From Spirochaetaceae bacterium bin103 (GTDB taxonomy: Bacteria; Spirochaetota; Spirochaetia; SZUA-6; Bin103), in NCBI GenBank assembly GCA_002238925.1, contig MPNH01000016.1, forward strand, positions 17,429 through 81,428: a DNA stretch of 64,000 nt, read 5' to 3'. Below are positions 26,167-34,902 of the stretch, piece by piece. How positions within the stretch are numbered: position 1 is the stretch's first letter; the number at the start of each line of letters is the position of its first letter. A program made the position numbers and the translations under genes. Under the pieces are notes generated by a model. It did not search any database. It saw only the letters and a list, made by a program, of their open reading frames with translations, and had not been told where the DNA came from.

Positions 26167-26466
26167 CTACTGCCCCGGCGCGGTCTGCGCCGCCGTGGCG
26201 CGACCGAACCGTTGTGCTGAGCGCGCGCGGGCCTTGGCGGCCTCCGCCTCACGGTTGCGCGGCGGAGCACTGGTGACCATCGCCTCGAGCAGCCGTGCCG
26301 TGGCGCCGGCCACCTCGTCCACGGCGCGCCGGAACGCTGCTTCGTTGGATCGCGACGGCTTGCTGGCTCCGGAAACCTTGCGCACGTACTGCAGCGCGGC
26401 GGCGTGTACCTCTTCGGTCGTCGCCGGCGGCGCGAAGTTGTGCAGAGGACGAATGTTACGGCACAT
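26167..26466 (-). CDS. DUF2277 family protein
   Basis: The 99-residue protein begins MCRNIRPLHNFAPPATTEE and contains RSNEAAFRRAVDEVAGAT and PPRNREAEAAKARARSAQRFG, a near-consensus match to DUF2277. The function of the family is unknown. ATG 26466 is the family start; a longer in-frame reading upstream is low-complexity and unlike the family. It is convergent with the sulfatase. Confidence 0.85.
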   Translation of the reverse strand: MCRNIRPLHNFAPPATTEEVHAAALQYVRKVSGASKPSRSNEAAFRRAVDEVAGATARLLEAMVTSAPPRNREAEAAKARARSAQRFGRATAAQTAPGQ

Positions 26467-26570
26467 GGTGCGGCCAGTGTAGGACGAATCGCCCGGTAAC
26501 GGTAACCACAAGACCGGCAACTGCGGCGGCTGCCAAACGGCGGGCCGGATCGGAGACGGCCGAGCGGCTG

Positions 26571-27587
26571 TCAGCGCGGTATGGCTGCCTTGACCGCCCT
26601 GACGTACGTGCGGCTGACCGGCACCTCGTAGTCGCCGGTCAGCCGCAGAACCATGCGATGGTCGCGGTTTACCATTCCCACCACCTGGTTGTGAGCGACC
26701 CAATAGGAACGGTGCACCTGCATGCCGAGGTTGGAGAGTTCCGCCACGGCGTCCGCGAACCGCAACAGCAGCCGGCTGGTGCCGGCCTTGGTGTATACCC
26801 TGAGATAGTGTCCCTCGGTCTTGAGATATATGATCTCGTCGCCCAAGTCGGCTGGAAGCCGTTCGACGAAGGAGCGAACCGGCGGGAGGGTGGGACTTGC
26901 AGGTGGTGTCAGGCGGTGCGGCGTTGGGTTCTCGGGCGGCTTGTCATTGGAGCGGTTCGGCGCCGAGTCGCCGCTCGGTTTGGGTTCCCCGATGGTGGAG
27001 TCCCCGATCGTCGAGTCCCGATTCCCGCGGAATCCGGGATAGAGCGGGCCGGCGCCGGCTTCCCGGATATCCCTTATGCGCTGGAAGATGACGTGGTTGC
27101 ACAGCAAGCAGGCCGACATCGCCGAGCCGGCCACGGTGACGTACACCGTTGCGACATCCGGTATCTGGTAGCCGGGGTGGAAAAGCAGCGGATACAGATA
27201 CGCCATGGCGGTTACCGGGACCGACACGACCGCGGCCATCACCGCCACTGCCACGGCCGAGGCAAGCGGCGGTTGGAAGCGTGTGCAGTAAAGCGTCACT
27301 GTCATCAGGCTGTAGTAGAGCGGGAAGCTGAACGCGGCAACCGACACGAGGTACACGCACCGCTGCAGCTCCGTAAGGGTATGTGTTCCGATCGGCTTGG
27401 CGATGACAAACATCGCCACGACCACCGTAGAGATTGCCGCCGCGATCCTCAGTTTGCGGGGGCTGAGCATCTCGTGATGCGCGAAGTGCGAGCGCGGAGC
27501 CAAGCGCGCCTCCGTACTCGTCTGCGCGCCGTTCATGGGGGGTAGCGGACGTCCGACGTGCGCTACCGTTGCTGCCGGATCGATCAT
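26571..27587 (-). CDS. membrane protein with C-terminal LytTR DNA-binding domain
   Basis: About 338 residues. Four hydrophobic segments in the N-terminal half (about 52-185) form a membrane domain. They are followed by a proline-rich linker and a C-terminal LytTR domain with IIYLKTEGHYLRVYT, MQVHRSYWVAHNQVVGM and GDYEVPVSRTYVRAVK. Such proteins are one-component membrane-bound regulators that bind DNA directly. Divergent transcription from the SBP operon at 27770 makes that operon a candidate target (inference). ATG 27536 is an alternative start. Confidence 0.8.
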   Translation of the reverse strand: MIDPAATVAHVGRPLPPMNGAQTSTEARLAPRSHFAHHEMLSPRKLRIAAAISTVVVAMFVIAKPIGTHTLTELQRCVYLVSVAAFSFPLYYSLMTVTLYCTRFQPPLASAVAVAVMAAVVSVPVTAMAYLYPLLFHPGYQIPDVATVYVTVAGSAMSACLLCNHVIFQRIRDIREAGAGPLYPGFRGNRDSTIGDSTIGEPKPSGDSAPNRSNDKPPENPTPHRLTPPASPTLPPVRSFVERLPADLGDEIIYLKTEGHYLRVYTKAGTSRLLLRFADAVAELSNLGMQVHRSYWVAHNQVVGMVNRDHRMVLRLTGDYEVPVSRTYVRAVKAAIPR

Positions 27588-27597
27588 TTCGTGCTCA

Positions 27598-27603
27598 ATT
27601 ATA
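27598..27603 (-). promoter_or_regulatory. consensus -10 box of the LytTR gene
   Basis: A perfect TATAAT on the minus strand lies 10 nt before the ATG at 27587. No good -35 was seen at 17-18 nt. If this is the promoter, translation starts leaderless at 27587 or, with a leader, at 27536. Confidence 0.4.
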
Positions 27604-27708
27604 CATGCCGTTCCGGTATTACGCCAGTACGTGCGGTGGTTCGGGCGTTGCGGCCGGCGGTCGTGCCGGGCGGCCCCGGCGGCGTCCGCAGACATTGGCA
27701 ATTTGGAG

Positions 27709-27738
27709 TTGTGCTGCCCGGCGGGAATGCGTTATTGT
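27709..27738 (+). promoter_or_regulatory. putative promoter of the first SBP operon
   Basis: TTGTGC (27709-27714), an 18-nt spacer and TATTGT (27733-27738) stand about 30 nt upstream of the SBP start. The match is moderate. The gap to the divergent LytTR gene is only 182 bp, so shared control is possible. Confidence 0.35.
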
Positions 27739-27769
27739 GCCGGCACATCAATTCTCAAGGAGACTCAAA

Positions 27770-29836
27770 ATGAGGCAAGCACTGCTGTTCTGTTCCGGTC
27801 TTGTGCTGGGCGTCGTACTGGCCGCAGCACCGCTGTTCGCCAGCGGCGAGGAGGAAGGCTCTACCGCCGGCGGCGCGGCCGCGATGGCCGCGGAAGGCAG
27901 CGACATCGTCAAGATCGTCGGCCGCTACACCGTGCGGGAGAGTTGGCTGACGCCGCCGACGGCGTCGCAAGTGGGCATTACCACGTTCCAGGAGGCGCCG
28001 ATGCTGGCCGCCATGGTGCAGGCCGGTGAGTTGCCGCCGGTGGAAGACCGGCTGCCGGACGATCCGATGGTGATGGAGCCTTATGCGGAGGTTGGCAAGT
28101 ACGGCGGCGAGCTACGCGTGGCGCGCACCGGTCCCGGCGACTACGGCGACATGCACCGCGGCGCCAAGACATTCCTGTTCCGCGCCGACCCGACCTTGAA
28201 CGAGATCATCCCGCACGGCGCCAAGGGCTACGAGCTGTCCGCCGACCGCACCGTGCTCACCATCCACCTGCGCGAGGGGATGAAGTGGTCGGACGGCATG
28301 CCGTTTACCACCGCCGACTTCATGTGGGTGTACGACAACGTATTCCAGAACCCGGACATTCCGAGTCAGGCAATTCGCTGGTCGCTCGGCGGTGAGCTGT
28401 CCGAGTGGGAGGCGGTCGACGACTACACGCTGCGCATGACCTACGCGGTGCCGCTGACGCCGACCTTCCTGACCCCGCTGTTGAACTTCCACCGCACCCG
28501 GCAGGGCAACATATATGCGCCGGTGCACTATATTGAGGAGTTCCACGCCGATTTCAACGACAAGGCCGAGGAGATGGCCCAGGCGGAAGGATTCGAGAAC
28601 TGGATTGCTCACCTGGGCGCGCGCCTGTCGACCGCGCCCACGGAGCCCTACCCGCAGCCGAAGCTGGCCGCGTGGGTAATGGAGAGCCGTGACTCGACCG
28701 GCAAGTACAGCGTGCGCAACCCGTACTTCTTCGCCGTCGACGCGGCCGGCAATCAGCTTCCCTACATCGACACCCTGCGGGCGATCTTCTTCGCCGACAA
28801 GCAGGTGGCGATCCTGAACATGATGCAGGGCAAGGTGGACATCGGCGGGCGCATGATGGACCCGGCCAGCTTCGCCCTGTACAAGCAGAACGAAGAGGTG
28901 GGCGGCTACGGCGTGCGCGAGTGGCAGGACACCAAGACCAGCCGCGTCATCTTCATGCCCAACATGAACAGCGTGCACCCGGTCAAGGGGCCGGTCCTGT
29001 TCGACAAGCGGTTCCGGCAGGCGCTGTCGCTGGCGCTCAACCGCCAGGAGATCAACGAGTTCGTGTTCCTGGGCTTGGCCACGCCGGCGCAGTACTCGGT
29101 CGATCCGGGCGCCGCGTTCTACGATGAGGCCTGGGCGCGCTCCTACGCCGATTACGATCCCGAGGCGGCCAAGGCCAAGCTGGACGAAATGGGCATGACC
29201 GACCGCGACGGAGACGGCTGGCGCGAGGCGCCGGGCGGTGAGGAGTTCATCCTCGACCTGCGCCCGCACACCAGTTCGGTGCTCGGCACCATGGGCGACA
29301 ACATCAGCGAGCTGGCGCGCAACTACTGGGAGGAGATCGGCATCCGGATCAACTACAAGCAGATCGCCCAGGAGTTGCAGTCACAGTTGCTGAATGCCAA
29401 CGAACTGGATATCGTGATCTTCGTCTCCGAGCATTACATGCCGAGCCGCCTGTCTTCGCCGCCGCCGTTTGGCGGTGACGTAATCATCCACTCGCTTGAG
29501 TGGCGCAACTTCTACCGCCACCAGCGCTGGATTGACGGTGGCCGGCAGGGCGACGAACCGCCCGCGGGCATCGAACCGCCACCGGAGTGGAAGCAGTGGA
29601 TCGACGACTGGCACGCCTGGGTGGACGCCCCCGACGCCGAGGAATTCAACCGCATCGGCGCCAAGGTTTGGGAGTTCCAGGCCGAGAACCTGCCGGTTAT
29701 CGGCACGGTGGCCAAGGCGGTACGGCCCATCATCATCAACAGCCGTATCCGCAACGTGCCGGACGTGCTGCCGTTCTCGTTCGAGAGCTTCCTCTGGGTG
29801 CAGACTCTGCCGGCCCAGTGGTATATCGACGAGTAG
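27770..29836 (+). CDS. ABC importer SBP, family 5 (operon A)
   Basis: The 688-residue precursor has a signal peptide (MRQALLFCSG... to LFA at about residue 24) followed by the acidic SGEEEG start of the mature protein. Family-5 features include YGGELRVARTG, LREGMKWSDGMPFTTADFMW and FRQALSLALNRQEINEFVFLGLA. Such proteins bind peptides, nickel chelates or oligosaccharides in the periplasm. An AAGGAGA ribosome-binding site lies 7 nt before the ATG. A strong hairpin separates it from the permease genes. It shares the LPPVxxRLP segment with the SBPs of operons B and D and the orphan SBP. Confidence 0.92.
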   Translation: MRQALLFCSGLVLGVVLAAAPLFASGEEEGSTAGGAAAMAAEGSDIVKIVGRYTVRESWLTPPTASQVGITTFQEAPMLAAMVQAGELPPVEDRLPDDPMVMEPYAEVGKYGGELRVARTGPGDYGDMHRGAKTFLFRADPTLNEIIPHGAKGYELSADRTVLTIHLREGMKWSDGMPFTTADFMWVYDNVFQNPDIPSQAIRWSLGGELSEWEAVDDYTLRMTYAVPLTPTFLTPLLNFHRTRQGNIYAPVHYIEEFHADFNDKAEEMAQAEGFENWIAHLGARLSTAPTEPYPQPKLAAWVMESRDSTGKYSVRNPYFFAVDAAGNQLPYIDTLRAIFFADKQVAILNMMQGKVDIGGRMMDPASFALYKQNEEVGGYGVREWQDTKTSRVIFMPNMNSVHPVKGPVLFDKRFRQALSLALNRQEINEFVFLGLATPAQYSVDPGAAFYDEAWARSYADYDPEAAKAKLDEMGMTDRDGDGWREAPGGEEFILDLRPHTSSVLGTMGDNISELARNYWEEIGIRINYKQIAQELQSQLLNANELDIVIFVSEHYMPSRLSSPPPFGGDVIIHSLEWRNFYRHQRWIDGGRQGDEPPAGIEPPPEWKQWIDDWHAWVDAPDAEEFNRIGAKVWEFQAENLPVIGTVAKAVRPIIINSRIRNVPDVLPFSFESFLWVQTLPAQWYIDE

Positions 29837-29867
29837 CAGCGGCGCACTGACGCTGACGCAACCGCAG

Positions 29868-29896
29868 GCCGCACCTCCCCGAGCGGGGGGTGCGGC
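29868..29896 (+). terminator. intercistronic hairpin between SBP and permease genes (operon A)
   Basis: GCCGCACC (29868-29875) pairs with GGTGCGGC (29889-29896); inner CCCC/GGGG extends the stem around a short GAGC loop, with one T mismatch. No T-run follows. It fits an attenuator or 3'-end mRNA stabiliser for the SBP message rather than a full terminator. Confidence 0.6.
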
Positions 29897-29911
29897 TGGT
29901 AAGGGGCCGCG

Positions 29912-30907
29912 ATGGTCGACTATCTGATCCGCCGCTTCATGAACATGCTGCTGGCACTGATCGTGATCTCGTTCCTGTCGTTCGTGATTATCCAGTTGCC
30001 GCCGGGCGACTACCTGACCAGCTACATCACCCGCCTGCGCGCCCAGGGCGAACTGGTGAGCGAGGAGATGGTGGCGAGCCTTACGCTGCAGTACGGGCTC
30101 GACAAGTCGTTCATGGGCCAGTACTGGAAGTGGATCACCAACTTCGTGCAGGGCGACATGGGGCAGTCGTTCCGCTACCAGACTCCGGTCAACGAGCTGG
30201 TGTGGGAACGGATTGGGCTGACCCTGGTGATCTCGACTTCCTCGCTCATTTTCATCTGGGTCGTGGCGTTCCCGGTGGGCATCTACGTGGCGGTACGGCA
30301 GTATTCGCCGGGCGACTACGTGGCCACCTTCTTCAGCTTTATCGGACTGGCCGTTCCGAACTTCATGCTGGCGCTGGTGCTCATGTACGTCAGTTTCCGC
30401 TACCTGCGGATCGACGTGGGCGGCCTGTTCTCGCTGCAGTACCAGGACGCGCCCTGGTCGTTCGGAAAGATGATCGACCTGCTCGGCCACCTGTGGATTC
30501 CCACCATCGTGCTCGGCTCGGCCGGCACCGCCGGGCTGGTGCGCATCATGCGCGCCAACCTGCTCGACGAACTGCGCAAGCTGTACGTGATCACGGCGCG
30601 CGCCAAGGGGCTGACGGAAAACCGCATCGTCATGAAGTACCCGGTGCGGGTGGCGCTCAACCCGTTCATCAGCACGGTGGGGTGGACCTTGCCGCAACTG
30701 ATCTCGGGCGCCACCATCACTGCGGTGGTGCTCAACCTGCCCACCACCGGGCCGCTGCTGATCGACGCGTTGCTGGCGCAGGACATGTTCCTGGCCGGCA
30801 GCTTCATCATGCTGCTGAGCATTCTCACGGTAATCGGCACCCTGATATCGGACCTGCTGCTGATCGTGATCGATCCACGCATCCGGTTCGAGAAGAAGGC
30901 GAATTAG
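29912..30907 (+). CDS. ABC importer permease, DppB/OppB type (operon A)
   Basis: The 331-residue inner-membrane protein has an N-terminal anchor (LALIVISFLSFVIIQLPPGDY), a periplasmic domain and five further membrane segments. The cytoplasmic EAA-type loop ELRKLYVITARAKGLTENRIVMKYPVRVALNP docks the ATPase. It pairs with the next gene to form the channel. No ATPase gene is in the operon, so a shared ATPase must be encoded elsewhere. Confidence 0.93.
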   Translation: MVDYLIRRFMNMLLALIVISFLSFVIIQLPPGDYLTSYITRLRAQGELVSEEMVASLTLQYGLDKSFMGQYWKWITNFVQGDMGQSFRYQTPVNELVWERIGLTLVISTSSLIFIWVVAFPVGIYVAVRQYSPGDYVATFFSFIGLAVPNFMLALVLMYVSFRYLRIDVGGLFSLQYQDAPWSFGKMIDLLGHLWIPTIVLGSAGTAGLVRIMRANLLDELRKLYVITARAKGLTENRIVMKYPVRVALNPFISTVGWTLPQLISGATITAVVLNLPTTGPLLIDALLAQDMFLAGSFIMLLSILTVIGTLISDLLLIVIDPRIRFEKKAN

Positions 30908-30911
30908 CGCG

Positions 30912-32102
30912 ATGGCGGAGGCTGATCGCGAGCACGGCGCCGGCGTCGAAACGCGCGAACTGGTGGTGCCGCGGGTATCGGAGGCGGAGCGTGCCGCCGC
31001 GCTCGACGATCGCGACGACCGCGAGTTCTACGCGTCGCAGTGGCAACTCATGCGGCGCCGCTTCTTCCGCCACAAGGTGGCGGTGGGGGCGACCGTCGTA
31101 CTCGGGATGCTCTATCTCGCGGCGCTGTTCTCGCCGTTCCTGAGTCCGCACGACCCGGTGCTGCGCAGCCTGGCGTACAAGGAGGCGCCGCCGATGGTGG
31201 TGCGCTGGTTCGCGGAGGGGCGCCTGCGGGGGCCGTTCGTATACCCGCTGACGAGTGAGCTGGATCGGGAAACCTACGAGAACGTCTACCAGGAGGATCG
31301 CGCGCAGCGCTACCCGGTGAAGCTGTTCGTGCGCGGCTTCGAGTACAAGCTGTTGGGGCTGTTTGCGTCCGATCTGCACCTGTTCGGCACCGGCGTCGAG
31401 GGCGTGCCGGTGCACCTGTTCGGCACCGATGCGCTGGGGCGCGACGTGTTCTCGCGCACCCTGTACGGCGCCCAGATCTCGCTGTCGGTGGGCCTGGTCG
31501 GGGTGGCGATCAGCTTCTTCCTGGGCATCCTGATCGGCGGCGTTGCCGGCTTCTTCGGCGGCACCGTGGACGAGGTGGTCCAGCGCCTGATCGAGATCAT
31601 CATCGGCATTCCCAGCCTGCCGCTGTGGATGGGGCTAAGCGCGGCGTTGCCCACCGGCTGGCCGGTGTTGAAGATGTACTTCGCCATCACCGTGATCGTG
31701 TCGCTGATCGGCTGGACCAGCCTGGCGCGCGTGGTGCGCGGCAAGTTCCTGTCCCTGCGCGAGGAGGACTTCGTGGTGGCCGCCAAGCTGGCCGGGCGGC
31801 GCGATCTGCCCACCATCTTCCTGCACATGGTGCCTTCCTTCCTGAGCCACATCATCGCCTCGCTGACGCTCGCGATCCCGTCCATGATCCTGGCCGAGAC
31901 CGCGCTCAGCTTCCTGGGCCTGGGCATGCAACCGCCGGCGATGAGCTGGGGCGTGTTGCTCAAGGCGGCCCAGAACGTGCACTCCATCGCGCTTGCCCCG
32001 TGGCTGATGATCCCCGGCCTGTTCGTGATCATCACCGTGCTGGCCTTCAACTTCGTCGGCGACGGCCTCCGCGACGCCGCCGACCCCTACGCATCCCATT
32101 GA
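30912..32102 (+). CDS. ABC importer permease, DppC/OppC type (operon A)
   Basis: The 396-residue protein begins with a soluble stretch containing YASQWQLMRRRFFRHKVAVG, then TM1. A large insert (about residues 75-160) precedes LFGTDALGRDVFSRTLYGAQISLSVG, the conserved DppC segment. The EAA loop is VVAAKLAGRRDLPTIFLHMVPSF. The unusually long periplasmic insert after TM1 is shared with the operon B and D counterparts and marks a subfamily. It starts 5 bp after the DppB-type gene. Confidence 0.92.
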   Translation: MAEADREHGAGVETRELVVPRVSEAERAAALDDRDDREFYASQWQLMRRRFFRHKVAVGATVVLGMLYLAALFSPFLSPHDPVLRSLAYKEAPPMVVRWFAEGRLRGPFVYPLTSELDRETYENVYQEDRAQRYPVKLFVRGFEYKLLGLFASDLHLFGTGVEGVPVHLFGTDALGRDVFSRTLYGAQISLSVGLVGVAISFFLGILIGGVAGFFGGTVDEVVQRLIEIIIGIPSLPLWMGLSAALPTGWPVLKMYFAITVIVSLIGWTSLARVVRGKFLSLREEDFVVAAKLAGRRDLPTIFLHMVPSFLSHIIASLTLAIPSMILAETALSFLGLGMQPPAMSWGVLLKAAQNVHSIALAPWLMIPGLFVIITVLAFNFVGDGLRDAADPYASH

Positions 32103-32199
32103 TGCGTGACACATCTCATTGATGCGTCCCGCCTCCCACTGACCACATCGCGGCCCGGAGATGGGTCTCAGTGGCAGGTCCGGCACCGGGGATTACCGT

Positions 32200-32529
32200 T
32201 CAGCGCGCGAGGCGGGCGCTAATCAGGCGATTCAGGCTTACGCCCTCTTCCGCCGCCTTGATTGCAAGTTCCCGGTGAGTCTCCGGTGGCACCCGCACCA
32301 CGAAGCGTCCGCTGTAGGTACGTTCTGCAAACGGTTCCGGCGGCGGCTCGTTGTTGGAACGCATGTCGGCCACGACCTGTCGGACTAGCTCCTGCATCCC
32401 AGCCAGAGCCTCCGCCGGCGTCGGGGACAGCCAACTGAGCGATGGGAACTCGGCACAGAGAGCCACGTGTTCGGCATCGTCGGCAGACCATGTGATGCGA
32501 TACGTGTAGCGGTCGCACTTGCTGCTCAC
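32200..32529 (-). CDS. HicB family antitoxin-like protein, orphan
   Basis: The 109-residue protein has the HicB partial RNase H-like fold (YRITWSADDAEHVALCAEFPSLSWL, TPAEALAGMQELV). A ribbon-helix-helix-like tail follows, with GRFVVRVPPETHRELAIKAAEEGVSLN. The GTG start at 32529 has GGAGG 8 nt upstream. No HicA toxin gene is found on either side, so it is a solitary regulator or a leftover antitoxin. A 10-bp palindrome in its promoter region may be its own operator. Confidence 0.85.
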   Translation of the reverse strand: MSSKCDRYTYRITWSADDAEHVALCAEFPSLSWLSPTPAEALAGMQELVRQVVADMRSNNEPPPEPFAERTYSGRFVVRVPPETHRELAIKAAEEGVSLNRLISARLAR

Positions 32530-32560
32530 CTGTGTTCCTCCCGTCCTTCGCTGGATCCCG

Positions 32561-32570
32561 TACTATAGTA
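32561..32570. promoter_or_regulatory. palindrome TACTATAGTA upstream of hicB
   Basis: A perfect 10-bp palindrome followed by partial copies (TAGTAGTA) lies 32 bp upstream of the hicB start. It contains a TATAGT box on both strands. It could combine the -10 of the hicB promoter with an operator. Confidence 0.4.
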
Positions 32571-32621
32571 TCAATAGTAGTATCGACCAGGGGGTCTCGC
32601 AAGCTGTGTGCAACGAGCATG

Positions 32622-32645
32622 GCCGTTTCGCCGTTTCGCCGTTTC
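32622..32645. repeat. three tandem copies of GCCGTTTC
   Basis: Three exact 8-bp units lie in the gap between hicB and the second SBP operon. No function is evident; slippage-prone spacing within the upstream region of the SBP gene is possible. Confidence 0.7.
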
Positions 32646-32755
32646 GGCTCAGGGTTGAGGGGTGGCGGAGGAACGGTTAGACTGCGGTCGGCAGCAAGGG
32701 GGGTGCGGTGTGTGGAATACGGGCCGCCGGTCCGCTGCCGAGGAGAATACATTCG

Positions 32756-34816
32756 ATGAGACGATTTCGTATCGTTACCGGGTTGCTGGTGGCGGTTTTG
32801 GGCCTTGCCACGACGGTGACGGCGTTCGCGGGGGGAGAGGACGAGGGCGAAGCGTCCTCCGCGGCGGCAGAGCCGGCGATGGAGATGGCCAGCGACGCGA
32901 TTACCGGCTTCGACACCTACAACCTGGACAGCGGCAGGATCACCATCACCTCGTTCGGTGAAGCGCCCATGCTGGCCGCGATGGTGGCCGAAGGCAGCCT
33001 GCCGCCGGTCGAGGAGCGGCTGCCCGACAACCCGCAGGTAATGGAACCGTGGGAGGAGGTCGGCAGCTACGGCGGCACGCTCAGGACCACCAGTCTGGAT
33101 CCCACCTGGGACCCGATCATCCGCCACGTGGCCAACGCCGACCTGGTGGAGATGCTGGCAAGTCCCACCGCCCACCATGCCAACTTGGTGGGCGTGGAAG
33201 TGCGCCCCGGGGTGTTCGAGGACTGGTCGATCAGCGACGACGGCACCTCCTGGACGTTCACGCTGCGGCGCGGCCTGAAGTGGTCGGACGGGGAACGGGT
33301 CACCACCGAGGATGTCCGCTTCTTCTTCGAGGACATCATGGAGAACGAGGATCTCTATCCCAACTACCCGGTGTGGCTGGTGCGCGGGGGTGAGTCCCCC
33401 GAGTTCGTTGCGGTCGACGAGCACACCTTCCGCCTCGACTTCGCGGCGCCCTACGGCCTGCTGGAGGTGATTCTCCATACCCACGGCAGCGGTGGCGTGG
33501 GACGGACCATGAAGCCGGCCCACTACCTGAAGCAATTCCATCGCGACTACAACGACATGGACAAGATCCTTCCGGTCATGAAGGAAAAGGGCTTCGGCGA
33601 CGACGAGTGGCCGCGCTTCATGCTGGAAACCGGGGCGGGCCTGATGAGCTGGGACGGCACCTACATGATGAGCGTGATGGAGCCCCTGGAGTTCCCGGTA
33701 GTGAACCCGTGGCAGGTGCAGGAGGTTGTCGGCCCCGGCGAATTCCTGTTCGTGCGCAACCCCTACTACTTCAAGATCGACACCGCCGGCAATCAGCTCC
33801 CCTACATCGACTATATCCGCAAGTCCACGGCCGAGGATCCGGAGGTGCTGTCGCTGAAGATTCTGACCGGTGAGCTGGACGTGGAGGGCGGTTACTTCGT
33901 CAAGCTGAGCGACTATCCGCTGTACGTCGAAAACCAGGACAAGGGCAACTTCGACATCCTGCTGACCAAGGACTGGCTCGATCACCCGCTGATCTTCTTC
34001 TTCAACAACGCGCCGTCCGACCCGGTGCTCAGAGACCTGGTGCAGGACCCGCGTCTCGGCCAGGCGATGTCGCTGGCGCTCGACCGCCAGGACTTCATCG
34101 AGTCGCTGTTCCTGGGCTTTGGCCGTCCCGCGCAGGTGGCGCCGGTTCGCGGCAACCCGATGTTCAGCCAGGACCTGGAAGATTCCTACGCGGCCTACGA
34201 TCCCGACCAAGCCAACGCCTTGCTCGATGCGATGGGCCTGGAGTGGGATGCCAACAACGAATTCCGCCTGCGTCCCGACGGCGAGCGGTTTACCATCCCG
34301 CTGACCTACTACGAGGTGTTCCCGTCGGTCACGCCGGGTTCCGAGCTGGCTTCGCAGTACTGGAAGGCGATCGGCATCGACGTGCCGACCAAGGTGATGG
34401 ACGGTGGCGCCTGGTGGACGGCGTTCCAGGCCAACGAGCATGTGCTCACTACCTGGGGTCTGGGCAGTGCCAGTGTCGTGCCGTCCTGGTTCTTCCAGGG
34501 CTTCAGCACCACTACGCCCACCTGGTGGCGCTGGTACCAGACCGGCGGCGCGGAGGGCGTGGAGCCGACCGAAGCGGGCAAGCGGGTGTACGAGTTGCGC
34601 GACATCATCCAGTCCACCCCGTCCGCGGAGGAGCGCCTGGCCGCGAGTCGCGAGGTGTTCGAGATTCAGGCCGAGCACCTGTGGGTGATCGGCGTGGCGG
34701 TGGACGTTCCTTCGCCCCTGGTGCACTCGCGGCGGCTCGGCAACATCGGCATCGCCAAGGACTTCTACAACATCACCGTGCTCGACGGCGGCGAACAGTG
34801 GTTCTTCAAGAACTGA
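32756..34816 (+). CDS. ABC importer SBP, family 5 (operon B)
   Basis: The 686-residue precursor has a signal peptide ending TAFA at about residue 25 and an acidic GGEDEGEASS start. It is a clear paralogue of the operon A protein: EAPMLAAMVAEGSLPPVEERLP, YGGTLRTTSLD, LRRGLKWSDGERVTTEDVRFFF and LGQAMSLALDRQDFIESLFLGFG are all aligned. AGGAG lies 10 nt before the ATG. Differences in the central lobe suggest a different ligand from operon A. A perfect 13-bp hairpin follows the stop. Confidence 0.92.
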   Translation: MRRFRIVTGLLVAVLGLATTVTAFAGGEDEGEASSAAAEPAMEMASDAITGFDTYNLDSGRITITSFGEAPMLAAMVAEGSLPPVEERLPDNPQVMEPWEEVGSYGGTLRTTSLDPTWDPIIRHVANADLVEMLASPTAHHANLVGVEVRPGVFEDWSISDDGTSWTFTLRRGLKWSDGERVTTEDVRFFFEDIMENEDLYPNYPVWLVRGGESPEFVAVDEHTFRLDFAAPYGLLEVILHTHGSGGVGRTMKPAHYLKQFHRDYNDMDKILPVMKEKGFGDDEWPRFMLETGAGLMSWDGTYMMSVMEPLEFPVVNPWQVQEVVGPGEFLFVRNPYYFKIDTAGNQLPYIDYIRKSTAEDPEVLSLKILTGELDVEGGYFVKLSDYPLYVENQDKGNFDILLTKDWLDHPLIFFFNNAPSDPVLRDLVQDPRLGQAMSLALDRQDFIESLFLGFGRPAQVAPVRGNPMFSQDLEDSYAAYDPDQANALLDAMGLEWDANNEFRLRPDGERFTIPLTYYEVFPSVTPGSELASQYWKAIGIDVPTKVMDGGAWWTAFQANEHVLTTWGLGSASVVPSWFFQGFSTTTPTWWRWYQTGGAEGVEPTEAGKRVYELRDIIQSTPSAEERLAASREVFEIQAEHLWVIGVAVDVPSPLVHSRRLGNIGIAKDFYNITVLDGGEQWFFKN

Positions 34817-34859
34817 TGGTTCTTTTGGAACTGACCCGCACCAACTTGACGTGATTGCT

Positions 34860-34891
34860 GCGCCGGCCGCCGTATCAGCGGCGGCCGGCGC
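34860..34891 (+). terminator. intercistronic hairpin between SBP and permease genes (operon B)
   Basis: GCGCCGGCCGCCG (34860-34872) and CGGCGGCCGGCGC (34879-34891) form a perfect 13-bp stem with a TATCAG loop. The downstream permease GTG lies 11 nt beyond. No T-run follows. It probably lowers permease expression relative to the SBP or protects the SBP message. Confidence 0.7.
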
Positions 34892-34902
34892 CTGCTGATG
34901 CC

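Noticed and set aside
26467..26703. N-terminal extension of the DUF2277 protein
   Set aside because: DUF2277 proteins begin MCRNI; the extra 79 residues are low-complexity and overlap the LytTR gene's antisense region.
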